DNA of 64,000 nucleotides from UBA7446 sp049596455 (GTDB lineage Bacteria > Bacteroidota > Bacteroidia > Flavobacteriales > Flavobacteriaceae). The notes below the pieces were generated by a model. The model did no database searches. It had not been told where the DNA came from and saw only the letters and a program-made list of their open reading frames with translations. Positions within the stretch are counted from its first letter, which is position 1; every line of letters starts with the position of its first letter. Position numbers and translations under genes: made by a program. Shown here one piece after another: positions 1 to 8,096 of the stretch. The stretch lies in the NCBI GenBank assembly GCA_049596455.1, contig JBMYLP010000004.1, positions 62,001 to 126,000 of the forward strand, read 5' to 3'.

Positions 1-1089
1 AATTTGGTTGGGAACGGCGTTGTGATTGACCCTGTAATTTTTAAGCAAGAATTGGAAAATTTAGCTCCTTTTGACATCAACGTGCGTGAGTCGTTGTTGG
101 TGTCAAGAAAGGCGCACCTGATTTTACCGACACATCGCTTATTGGACGCAGCCTCTGAATTAGCGAAAGGAAAAGCCAAAATTGGTTCAACCCTTAAGGG
201 AATTGGTCCAACCTATATGGACAAAACAGGCAGAAACGGAATTCGTATCGGCGATATTGAACTTTCAACATGGAAAGAAAAATATGCGCTTTTACGTGAT
301 AAGCACCTTGCTATGATTGACAACATGAAGGTTTCGCTAGAATTTTCAATAGAAGATTTGGAAGCGGCTTTCTTTGATGCCGTAGCGTACTTAAAATCAG
401 CTGTTTCTTTTGTAGACAGCGAAGAATACCTTCGCGTTGCGCAACAAAACAAGCAACATATTTTGGCAGAAGGCGCGCAAGGGTCGCTGTTAGATATCGA
501 TTTTGGCACCTATCCGTTTGTAACTTCATCTAACACAACTGCTGCGGGTGCATGTACCGGATTAGGTATTGCTCCAAATAGAATTGGTGAGGTTTTTGGA
601 ATTTTTAAGGCATACACTACTCGTGTGGGAAGTGGCCCTTTCCCAACCGAGCTTTTTGATGAAGTCGGCGAAACCATGGGGCGTGTTGGGCATGAATTTG
701 GTGCTACTACAGGTAGGGCAAGACGCTGTGGGTGGCTTGATTTAGTTGCCTTAAAATACGCTGTGGAAATCAATGGAGTCACCCAACTTATGATGATGAA
801 AGGCGATGTGCTTTCTGGGTTTGACGAACTTAAAGTCTGTACTGCATACACATATCAAGGCGAAGCCATTGAGCATCTTCCCTATTCTTTAAATGCCGAT
901 GAAGTAACACCACAATACACCACTTTGCCGGGCTGGAAAGAAGATTTGACGCGTATGCGTAACGCAAATGAGCTACCAAAAACGTTCAATGAATATGTGG
1001 CATTTGTTGAAGATTTTGTGCAAACACCCATTAGCATAGTATCCGTTGGGCCAGACAGAAGCCAAACCATTTTTCGCTCCACTGAATAA
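1..1089 (+). CDS. purA: Adenylosuccinate synthetase, 5'-truncated by window edge
   Basis: Catalyses GTP-dependent ligation of IMP and aspartate to adenylosuccinate, the first committed step to AMP, in the cytosol. The frame is open from base 1, so the gene begins before the window. About 362 residues are visible; the family is usually near 425, so roughly the first 60, including the GDEGKGK P-loop, are missing. Family signatures present: the stretch after NGVVIDP, GSTLKGIGPTY, QGSLLDIDFGTYPFVTSSNT, GRARRCGWLD, and a C-terminal SVGPDRSQTI. The first in-frame TTG in the window is internal and is not a start. The next gene follows after 6 bases, so the two are probably cotranscribed. Confidence 0.97.
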   Translation, partial: NLVGNGVVIDPVIFKQELENLAPFDINVRESLLVSRKAHLILPTHRLLDAASELAKGKAKIGSTLKGIGPTYMDKTGRNGIRIGDIELSTWKEKYALLRDKHLAMIDNMKVSLEFSIEDLEAAFFDAVAYLKSAVSFVDSEEYLRVAQQNKQHILAEGAQGSLLDIDFGTYPFVTSSNTTAAGACTGLGIAPNRIGEVFGIFKAYTTRVGSGPFPTELFDEVGETMGRVGHEFGATTGRARRCGWLDLVALKYAVEINGVTQLMMMKGDVLSGFDELKVCTAYTYQGEAIEHLPYSLNADEVTPQYTTLPGWKEDLTRMRNANELPKTFNEYVAFVEDFVQTPISIVSVGPDRSQTIFRSTE

Positions 1090-1095
1090 ACACAA

Positions 1096-2739
1096 ATGAA
1101 GCCTGTATTCTATTCTTGCTTGTTGTTGCTTTTGTCTTTTGGATTGCGTGCACAAGAGCAAGAAATTGAGATACGAAAAGCTGGATCTTTTCAGTTGGAT
1201 CAAGAAAATTTTCCAGGCGCAAATATTCTTACACGCAGCGAAACACAACAAGTGCATTTGGTACATCAAGGCATGGATGTGTGGTCAGACAAAGCCTTTT
1301 TTTATAAAACTGAAAACAGGTTTAATGCCATTGGAAACGTGCGAATTCAGCAAGGAGATAGTTTAGTGCTTACCAGCAAATTAGTCAACTACGACGGCAA
1401 CAGCAAACTTGCCGTTGCAAAAGAAAATGTAGTCCTTGATAACAAGGAAATGCTACTCAAAACCGATACGCTTTATTTTGATCGGATTGCCGATAAGGCA
1501 TATTACCCTTCAAACGGAACGGTGTATGATAGTCTTACCACCATTAAAAGCAAGCAAGGAACATATATTTCGGAAAGCAAAAAGTATCAATTTGAAAAAC
1601 AGGTTGTAATTACAAATCCCGACTTTAAGGTGACTTCTGCTCGCATGGACTTTTACACTGAAAGCAAGCACGCCTTTTTCTACGGAAAAACAACGATTAT
1701 TGGAAATGATTATGTAGTGCGCTGCAAAAAAGGATTTTACGACACACAGCGCAAATTAGGGTACTTTAAAAAAGAAGCCTCGGTGGACTACGATAATCGA
1801 AATATTGTTGGTGATAGCATCTACTTTGACGATGCAAAACAGTATGCTGCTGCTACACAAAACATTCGTATCACCGATACCATAAACAACACCTTTTTGA
1901 CAGGAAATTACGGACAAGTTTTTAAGGCGCAGGATTCAGCGATGGTAACCCACAGGGCGGTGGCTATCAATTTGGTAGAACAAGATTCTCTTTTTATTCA
2001 TGCCGATACACTTATTGCTACTGGACCACCCGTTGAACGAGTGCTAAGGGGATTTCACGACGTACGAATATTTAAAGAAGACCTCAGCGGCAAAGCCGAC
2101 TCCATTCATTTTAATCAAAAAAACGGACGTGCTAAACTTATAAGACGCCCCATGAGCGACAAAGAATTACAGTTTTTAACCCCTCAGGAAATTGCTGATA
2201 GAAATCCAATTTTGTGGTCAGATGAAAGTCAAATGACTGGTGATGAAATTCATCTGACCATAGACATGGAAAAAGAAGTTTTGGATTCGCTTTTGATTTA
2301 CAACAACGCATTTGTTGTTGAGCAAGATACTCTCGATGTTGCTAACTTCAATCAAATTAAAGGATTGCAGCTTAAAGGAAAGTTTAATGGGCAAAGCTTA
2401 GAAACAGTTGATGTCATTCAAAATACCGAGATGGTGTACTACCTCTACGACGACGAAACTCTTGACCTTGTAGGAATAGACAAAGCTATATGTAGTGCCT
2501 TACGCCTCACTTTTGAAGAAAGTGCCATCGATAAGGTCACGTTTTTTACCGATCCAGATGGCGTTGTATATCCGCCAGAAGAGCTACCCGCCAACGCACG
2601 TCAATTATTAGGGTTTTCATGGCGAGGGGATGAACGTATTTATACAAAAGAAGATCTTTTTCACGGAGTAGATTTGGAGCAATTTACCATGCAAGTGACA
2701 CCTAAATTGCCAAAAATAACTTTAAAGCAAAAACAATAA
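1096..2739 (+). CDS. OstA/LptA-like envelope protein
   Basis: A 547-residue exported protein of the OstA-like group (OstA_2 family in Bacteroidetes). Family knowledge links such beta-taco proteins to lipopolysaccharide transport between the membranes. Residues 1-20 form a signal peptide (MKPVFYSCLLLLLSFGLRAQ) with a short basic N-region and a leucine-rich core. The rest is built of repeating short beta motifs of the type 'adTLyfd...AkfyGnv.I', as expected for a jelly-roll stack, with no membrane helix. It begins 6 bases after purA and ends 5 bases before the aminotransferase, so it is likely part of one transcript. A role as LptA-type bridge is inferred from family only. Confidence 0.85.
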   Translation: MKPVFYSCLLLLLSFGLRAQEQEIEIRKAGSFQLDQENFPGANILTRSETQQVHLVHQGMDVWSDKAFFYKTENRFNAIGNVRIQQGDSLVLTSKLVNYDGNSKLAVAKENVVLDNKEMLLKTDTLYFDRIADKAYYPSNGTVYDSLTTIKSKQGTYISESKKYQFEKQVVITNPDFKVTSARMDFYTESKHAFFYGKTTIIGNDYVVRCKKGFYDTQRKLGYFKKEASVDYDNRNIVGDSIYFDDAKQYAAATQNIRITDTINNTFLTGNYGQVFKAQDSAMVTHRAVAINLVEQDSLFIHADTLIATGPPVERVLRGFHDVRIFKEDLSGKADSIHFNQKNGRAKLIRRPMSDKELQFLTPQEIADRNPILWSDESQMTGDEIHLTIDMEKEVLDSLLIYNNAFVVEQDTLDVANFNQIKGLQLKGKFNGQSLETVDVIQNTEMVYYLYDDETLDLVGIDKAICSALRLTFEESAIDKVTFFTDPDGVVYPPEELPANARQLLGFSWRGDERIYTKEDLFHGVDLEQFTMQVTPKLPKITLKQKQ

Positions 2740-2744
2740 TCGCC

Positions 2745-3935
2745 ATGCAAAAATTAGCGTCATTGTTTGAAAAACATCAAGCGCAAACAACCCCCCACCC
2801 TATGGGTTTGGAAATTGTTCGCGCCAAAGGTTGCTATTTGTACGATCAAAACAACAAACGGTATTTAGATTTGGTTGCGGGTGTATCGGCTTGTAGTTTG
2901 GGGCATAGGCATCCAAAGGTAGTACGCGCCATAAAAAAGCAATTGCGAAAATACTTGCACGTAATGGTATATGGCGAATTTGTACAAAAAGAGCCTGTAT
3001 TGCTAGCTAAGTTATTAGCGGAACATCTACCCGAACCTCTAGACACCACTTACCTTACCAACTCGGGCACAGAAGCCATAGAGGGAGCTCTTAAACTGGC
3101 AAAACGAGTGACAGGTCGTGCGGAAATCATTGCTGCTAACAACGCCTACCACGGCAATACCATGGGTGCCATGAGCGTAATGGGCTACGAAGAAAGAAAA
3201 AGTGCATACCGTCCATTAATTCCGGGAACATCATTTATTGATTTTAATGATGTTAAAGCCATAGAGCGCATTACAACCAATACTGCTGCTATAATTTTAG
3301 AAACCATTCAGGGTGGAGCTGGATTCATAAAGCCACAAAAAGGCTATTTAGCAAAAATTAAAAAACGTTGCAAAGAGGTTGGCGCTTTGTTGATTTTAGA
3401 TGAAATTCAGCCGGGTATGGGCAGAACGGGAAAGTTATTTGCCTTTATGGACCATAATATTGTGCCTGATATTTTGGTTACTGGAAAGGGACTGGGTGGC
3501 GGACTTCCAGTGGGTGCGTTTATTGCTGCCCAACATCACATGGCGCAATTAAAAGAGGCTCCCTCGCTAGGTCATATTACTACTTTTGGAGGAAATCCAG
3601 TAATAGCGGCAGCATGTAGAGCTACACTTTCTACTATTTTAAGCAGTAATTTGATGGCAAAAGCGCTAGTAAAAGAACAGCTTTTTCGTGAACTACTGGT
3701 CCATAAAAAAATTAAAGAAATCAGAGGAAAAGGCTTGATGTTAGCACTGATTATGGATTCACCTAAAAGTGCACAACAACTTGTTAAACAGTCACTTAAA
3801 AACGGTATCTTGTTGTTTTTCTTGTTGTTTGAGTCCAAAGCTGTTCGGATTTCTCCTCCGTTAACTATTACCACAAAACAAATACGACAGGCTTGTGAAA
3901 AAATTCTACAAACGCTTGATTCTTTAGACTGTTGA
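2745..3935 (+). CDS. Class-III PLP aminotransferase, substrate unassigned
   Basis: A 396-residue fold-type-I aminotransferase of the acetylornithine/ornithine/4-aminobutyrate subgroup. Visible motifs: NSGTEAIEGALKLA (phosphate-binding region, about residues 106-119), the PLP-ring aspartate in LILDEIQPGMGRTG (Asp219), and the Schiff-base lysine in VTGKGLGGGLPVGA (Lys248). Length is normal. No arginine-biosynthesis genes adjoin it, so naming it ArgD would be unsafe. The upstream neighbour is the OstA-like gene (5 bases away), and a 78-base gap with a small palindrome separates it from the TPR gene. Confidence 0.9.
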   Translation: MQKLASLFEKHQAQTTPHPMGLEIVRAKGCYLYDQNNKRYLDLVAGVSACSLGHRHPKVVRAIKKQLRKYLHVMVYGEFVQKEPVLLAKLLAEHLPEPLDTTYLTNSGTEAIEGALKLAKRVTGRAEIIAANNAYHGNTMGAMSVMGYEERKSAYRPLIPGTSFIDFNDVKAIERITTNTAAIILETIQGGAGFIKPQKGYLAKIKKRCKEVGALLILDEIQPGMGRTGKLFAFMDHNIVPDILVTGKGLGGGLPVGAFIAAQHHMAQLKEAPSLGHITTFGGNPVIAAACRATLSTILSSNLMAKALVKEQLFRELLVHKKIKEIRGKGLMLALIMDSPKSAQQLVKQSLKNGILLFFLLFESKAVRISPPLTITTKQIRQACEKILQTLDSLDC

Positions 3936-3976
3936 TTACTTTGTTGAAAATTATGGAGTTACAGTGACCTGTGCTT

Positions 3977-3997
3977 TAAATCTATATTCTAGATTTA
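3977..3997. repeat. Small inverted repeat before the TPR gene
   Basis: TAAATCT and AGATTTA (7-base arms) flank a 7-base loop in the 78-base gap between the aminotransferase and the TPR gene. It is AT-only apart from one G:C pair per arm and is not followed by a T-run, so it is a weak terminator candidate at best. A protein-binding site is equally possible. Confidence 0.4.
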
Positions 3998-4013
3998 TAT
4001 CATAACTCAACGT

Positions 4014-5399
4014 ATGGATTTTCCTTTTGGCGATTTTTCTGACCTACCTGTTTCTCGATTCGAATCAATGCTAAAAACGAATGAAATCCAGTTTTTTGAT
4101 GCTACTGAATTTGAGGAAATTGGTCAATATTATATTGACATTGCTAACTTGAGCATGGCAAAAAAAGCCATTGAAGTTGGGCTAAGCCAGCACCCAGACT
4201 CCACAGAACTCACCCTTCTACTTGTCGAATACTATATTCTCACAAACACATTCGAGGAGGCTAGACTGTTGTTGGATAATTTGTTAACTCTTGAGCCTTT
4301 TAATGAATATGCCTATCAACACTTAGCTGTAATTCAATCAAAGTCTAACCAACATCAAGAGGCAATAGAAAGCTTAAAAAAAGGGTTGTCTTATAGTAGT
4401 TTCAAATACGAATTTCATTCGCTTTTAGCCATGGAATACTTACATCTTGATGAGTATTTTATGGCAAAAGAGTATTTCATCAAGTGTTTAGAGGCGGAAG
4501 TTACCGACAACCATTCTTTGTACAATATCATCTACTGCTTTGAATCGTTAAAAGACACAGACGGAGCCATTGCCTACATGAACGAATTTTTGAACAAAGA
4601 CCCTTACAACGAAGTAGCATGGCATCAGTTGGGACGCCAGTATTTGGCAAAGAAAATGTATGAACAGGCCATCACAGCCTTTGATTTTGCTGTCATTTGC
4701 GATGAAAGTTTTATTGGCGCCTACCTAGAACTCGGTAAAGCCTTAGAGCATTTAGGAAGATTTAACGAAGCCATAAACCATTACGAAATTACGCTCTCCA
4801 TTGACGATCCAACTGCGTTTGCACTGTTGCGCATAGGAGAATGTCATCTAAAACTAGGTAACGAAGTTTTGGGTGTAAAGTTCATTAAAAAAGCTATCCA
4901 CGAAGACCCGTTATTGGACAAAGGGTGGCTATCACTCTGTGAATTTTACATGCGGAAAAATGCGTACGCAAAAGTATTGCATTACATAAAAAAAGCAGTA
5001 AAAATCGACAATACGCATGTGCGTTATTGGCGGCTTTATGCACAAGCAAACAAAGCTTTGGGCTTTTTGGAAGAAGCACATTTGGCTTATGAACGTTTAA
5101 TCAATTTGGGGAATTACGAAGTAAAAACATGGTTAGACTGGTCTCACGTGCTATTACAACTTCAAGAATATGAAAGCGGCATCAAGGCATTGCGTCAAGG
5201 AATTGAGTTTCATCCCGAAAACAGCCAATTACACTATATGTTGGCAGGATTTTATATGATGCAAGCCAAAGCAAGTGAGGCATCTTTCTTCTTGAAAAAT
5301 GCCTACTCCATAAGCCCGAAGGACTTGGATGTTTTTTACGAAACTTTCCCTACTTCAAAAACTTCACCATTAGTAAAAGATACCTTAGCACAATCGTAG
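4014..5399 (+). CDS. Tetratricopeptide repeat protein
   Basis: A 461-residue all-helical protein with about ten TPR-like units from residue 40 to the end; typical consensus positions (W/L..G/A...Y..A...F) recur about every 34 residues. Examples are 'WHQLGRQYLAKKMYEQAITA' and 'AYLELGKALEHLGRFNEAI'. There is no signal peptide and no membrane segment, so it is probably cytosolic and mediates protein-protein contacts. No enzymatic domain is visible. The ATG at 4014 follows a 78-base gap and precedes the DUF368 pair by 52 bases. Partners cannot be read from sequence. Confidence 0.85.
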   Translation: MDFPFGDFSDLPVSRFESMLKTNEIQFFDATEFEEIGQYYIDIANLSMAKKAIEVGLSQHPDSTELTLLLVEYYILTNTFEEARLLLDNLLTLEPFNEYAYQHLAVIQSKSNQHQEAIESLKKGLSYSSFKYEFHSLLAMEYLHLDEYFMAKEYFIKCLEAEVTDNHSLYNIIYCFESLKDTDGAIAYMNEFLNKDPYNEVAWHQLGRQYLAKKMYEQAITAFDFAVICDESFIGAYLELGKALEHLGRFNEAINHYEITLSIDDPTAFALLRIGECHLKLGNEVLGVKFIKKAIHEDPLLDKGWLSLCEFYMRKNAYAKVLHYIKKAVKIDNTHVRYWRLYAQANKALGFLEEAHLAYERLINLGNYEVKTWLDWSHVLLQLQEYESGIKALRQGIEFHPENSQLHYMLAGFYMMQAKASEASFFLKNAYSISPKDLDVFYETFPTSKTSPLVKDTLAQS

Positions 5400-5451
5400 T
5401 TTGTTTGTGGCTATTGCGTAGTTTTACCATTCAATTTAAGCCATTTGTGAA

Positions 5452-6396
5452 ATGAAAGAGGCGTACAAACAACACCTTGTTACTTACTTGAAGGGCATGA
5501 CTATGGGTGCGGCTGATGTGGTGCCGGGAGTTTCTGGTGGTACCATTGCGCTGATAACGCATATTTACGAACGTCTTATCAATGCTATTGACACCATTTC
5601 CATTACACTTGTTTTACAACTTTTCACCTCAAAACGTAAAGAAGCTTGGAATAAACTAGATGGAAGTTTTTTACTTGCGTTAACTCTCGGGATTGGTACA
5701 AGTATTTTGCTTGTCACAGGGGGTATTTCATGGCTTCTTGAGCACTACCCTATTCCCCTTTGGGCATTCTTTTTTGGGCTGATTTTAGGCAGTGCTTTTG
5801 TGCTGAAAAACGCCATTAACCAATGGAATATTACTTCGGTCTTAATGTTGCTTTTGGGTGCATTTCTTGCCTTTGGCATTGGCTTGGTTACACCCTCCCA
5901 AGGATCAGAAAGCTTACTTTACCTATTTTTTTGTGGTATGCTAGTCGTAATTGCTATGATACTTCCAGGAATTTCGGGTGCTTTTATTCTTATTTTATTA
6001 GGGGCTTATGGCACAGCATTAGATACCGTTGACCAATTAAAGGCATTTGAACTCGAAGGATTTATAGTGTTTGCTGTTATGGCAAGCGGCGGCTTAGTAG
6101 GATTAAAAGTTTTTGCAAAGTTACTACGCTGGCTATTCTCCAATTACAAAAACATGGTTTTGGCAACCATGACGGGCTTTCTATTGGGGTCTTTGTACAA
6201 GGTGTGGCCATGGAAGAAAGTAACCCAATACTACATCAATAGCAGTGGTGAACGCACGCCCTTAACTTCAGTTTCTGTAGTTCCAGATGTATTAAGCGCA
6301 GACGCGCAAGTACTCCTTGCTGCCAGCTCCTTTATATTTGGATTGCTTCTGTTGTTTTTTCTAGAACGTTTAAGCAAAAACAAATCGCATGCATAA
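5452..6396 (+). CDS. DUF368 membrane protein, copy 1 (PopT-type)
   Basis: A 314-residue polytopic inner-membrane protein of the DUF368 family, which recent work (PopT) has tied to recycling of undecaprenyl phosphate across the membrane. Diagnostic motifs: GMTMGAADVVPGVSGGTIAL near the N-terminus and the internal pseudo-repeat ILPGISGAFILILLGAYG. About eight to nine hydrophobic segments can be counted. Its stop overlaps the start of a second DUF368 gene by 8 bases. The two proteins share the same motifs but have clearly diverged. The lipid-carrier role is known for the family and inferred here. Confidence 0.9.
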   Translation: MKEAYKQHLVTYLKGMTMGAADVVPGVSGGTIALITHIYERLINAIDTISITLVLQLFTSKRKEAWNKLDGSFLLALTLGIGTSILLVTGGISWLLEHYPIPLWAFFFGLILGSAFVLKNAINQWNITSVLMLLLGAFLAFGIGLVTPSQGSESLLYLFFCGMLVVIAMILPGISGAFILILLGAYGTALDTVDQLKAFELEGFIVFAVMASGGLVGLKVFAKLLRWLFSNYKNMVLATMTGFLLGSLYKVWPWKKVTQYYINSSGERTPLTSVSVVPDVLSADAQVLLAASSFIFGLLLLFFLERLSKNKSHA

Positions 6397-7315
6397 TCGT
6401 TCTTTTTCAGATTATGGATTGCTTATGCTTAAAGGCATTGCCATGGGTATTGCCAATAAAATTCCAGGTGTATCGGGGGGTATTGTTGCAGTAGTAACAG
6501 GTTTTTACAAAGAGCTCATTTTTTCATTTCAACGCCTAAATTTTAAGGCGGTGTATTTACTTTTTAGAGGACGTTTTCGGACGTTTTGGCAATATATAAA
6601 CGGTACATTTTTAAGCGTCTTACTGCTTGGAGTTGTTCTTAGTTATTTCACCCTATCGCTGCTATTGGACGTTGCGCTATCTACCTATCCACATCACGTT
6701 TGGGCAATTTTCTTTGGCTTGGTTTTGGCATCAGCACTATTATTATTTCGAGACTACAACACATGGCACGCCAAAACCATTGTGTTTGCGGTCATTGGAC
6801 TTGCCGTTGGTGTTGGGCTTAGCATTTTATCACCCTCAGAACAAAATGCATCTTTGTTTTATGTATTTTTATGTGGGATTGTCAGTATTGTAGGCATGAC
6901 CTTGCCAGGGCTTTCTGGATCTTTTCTACTAATACTCATGGGGAATTATACCTTCCTTTTGGTGGATGCAGTAAATGGGTTTGGCAGATGGGTTATCTCC
7001 CCTTTTTCACATGCAGAATTGGCTTTGCAAGACGCACGCTATGCGCTAATTTTTGGTGTGTTTTTAACAGGCTCGTTAGTAGGCATAAGTGGTTTGTCCG
7101 CTCTTATTCATCGTATTCAACAAAAAGCTAATGACGAGTTACAAGCCACACTCATCGGCTTTGTATTTGGCTCATTATTCATACTTTGGCCTACAAACAG
7201 GACGGTTGCTACACAGGCATCTATTTCAGGGCAATCGCTTTTTTGGATTATTTTTTGGGGATTGATTGGATTGACAATCGTTTTTGTGTTGGATTATTAT
7301 GAGCGAAGAAAATAA
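6389..7315 (+). CDS. DUF368 membrane protein, copy 2 (PopT-type)
   Basis: A 308-residue paralogue of the preceding gene. Motifs: GIAMGIANKIPGVSGGIVAV at residues 15-34 and TLPGLSGSFLLILMGNY in the second half; eight to nine hydrophobic segments. Compared with copy 1, 'ADVVPGVSGG' reads 'ANKIPGVSGG', so the first conserved loop is altered. The start codon lies inside the last codons of copy 1 (8-base overlap) and its 3' end overlaps aroE by 17 bases, which suggests translational coupling of the three genes. Whether the two copies form a heterodimer or act on different lipids is unknown. Confidence 0.9.
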   Translation: MHNRSFSDYGLLMLKGIAMGIANKIPGVSGGIVAVVTGFYKELIFSFQRLNFKAVYLLFRGRFRTFWQYINGTFLSVLLLGVVLSYFTLSLLLDVALSTYPHHVWAIFFGLVLASALLLFRDYNTWHAKTIVFAVIGLAVGVGLSILSPSEQNASLFYVFLCGIVSIVGMTLPGLSGSFLLILMGNYTFLLVDAVNGFGRWVISPFSHAELALQDARYALIFGVFLTGSLVGISGLSALIHRIQQKANDELQATLIGFVFGSLFILWPTNRTVATQASISGQSLFWIIFWGLIGLTIVFVLDYYERRK

Positions 7316-8045
7316 GCAGCTTTTTGGACTTTTGGGGCGGGGTATTGATTACTCGTTTTCAAGAACCTATTTTTCGGAAAAATTTAAGAGGGAGAAGTTA
7401 CTGCATTGCAGTTATGAGAATTTTGATTTGCCCAATCTTAATGACTTTAAAGAAACACTTCAAAGACCACATTTGAGGGGTATGAACGTAACCATACCCT
7501 ACAAGCAAGAAGTCATGCCGTTCTTGGACGATTTGGATGAGGTTTCAAAAGCTATTGGCGCGGTAAACACCATTGTTTTTGAGAAAAATGGCACAACCAA
7601 AGGCTACAACACAGACCACATTGGATTTAGTGAAAGTGTTACAACTTTACTACACGAACAGGTCACTGATGCGCTTATTTTGGGTACTGGTGGCGCATCC
7701 AAAGCCATTGTATATGCGCTAAACAAAATGGGCATTCGTACGCAATATGTGTCTAGGAAGCGTTCAGAAATTGCTTTAGGGTATGATGAGATTTCAGCGG
7801 AATTGATTAAAAAACACAAACTTATTGTAAACTGCACACCACTGGGTACATTTCCAAACATTGAAGAAAAACCAGATATAGATTACGCCTCACTAACCCC
7901 TAAGCATGTGCTCTTTGATTTAATCTACAACCCTAACGAAACTGCTTTTATGAAAGAAGGAGCAAGATATGGGGCTATGGTTTCCAATGGTCAAGCCATG
8001 CTTGTAGGGCAAGCAGAGGCTTCATGGAAATTATGGAATCGTTAA
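7299..8045 (+). CDS. aroE: Shikimate dehydrogenase
   Basis: Reduces 3-dehydroshikimate to shikimate with NADPH in the aromatic amino-acid pathway. The 248-residue protein shows the substrate-site motif NVTIPYKQEV with the catalytic lysine, GAVNTIVF, the Asp of YNTDHIGF, and the dinucleotide-binding loop GTGGASKAIVYAL. It is slightly shorter than the usual 270 residues. I chose the ATG at 7299 (MSEENKQLFG) over an in-frame codon 15 bases upstream, because family N-termini begin just before the 'fGLLG' strand. It overlaps DUF368 copy 2 by 17 bases and closes this forward operon. Confidence 0.95.
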   Translation: MSEENKQLFGLLGRGIDYSFSRTYFSEKFKREKLLHCSYENFDLPNLNDFKETLQRPHLRGMNVTIPYKQEVMPFLDDLDEVSKAIGAVNTIVFEKNGTTKGYNTDHIGFSESVTTLLHEQVTDALILGTGGASKAIVYALNKMGIRTQYVSRKRSEIALGYDEISAELIKKHKLIVNCTPLGTFPNIEEKPDIDYASLTPKHVLFDLIYNPNETAFMKEGARYGAMVSNGQAMLVGQAEASWKLWNR

Positions 8046-8049
8046 TTTT

Positions 8050-8080
8050 TTTGACCCCTTTGTGATAAATTGTATATTCG
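8050..8080 (+). promoter_or_regulatory. Bacteroidetes-type promoter for the DUF349 gene
   Basis: TTTG at 8050-8053, 19 bases, then TATATTCG at 8073-8080. This matches the Bacteroidetes consensus TTTG-N17-23-TAnnTTTG with one mismatch. The ATG at 8097 follows after 16 bases. Confidence 0.55.
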
Positions 8081-8096
8081 ACATGATTTTAAAATC

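Noticed and set aside
8070..8096. TTG start for the DUF349 protein
   Set aside because: It lies within the predicted promoter, so the ATG at 8097 is the more likely start.
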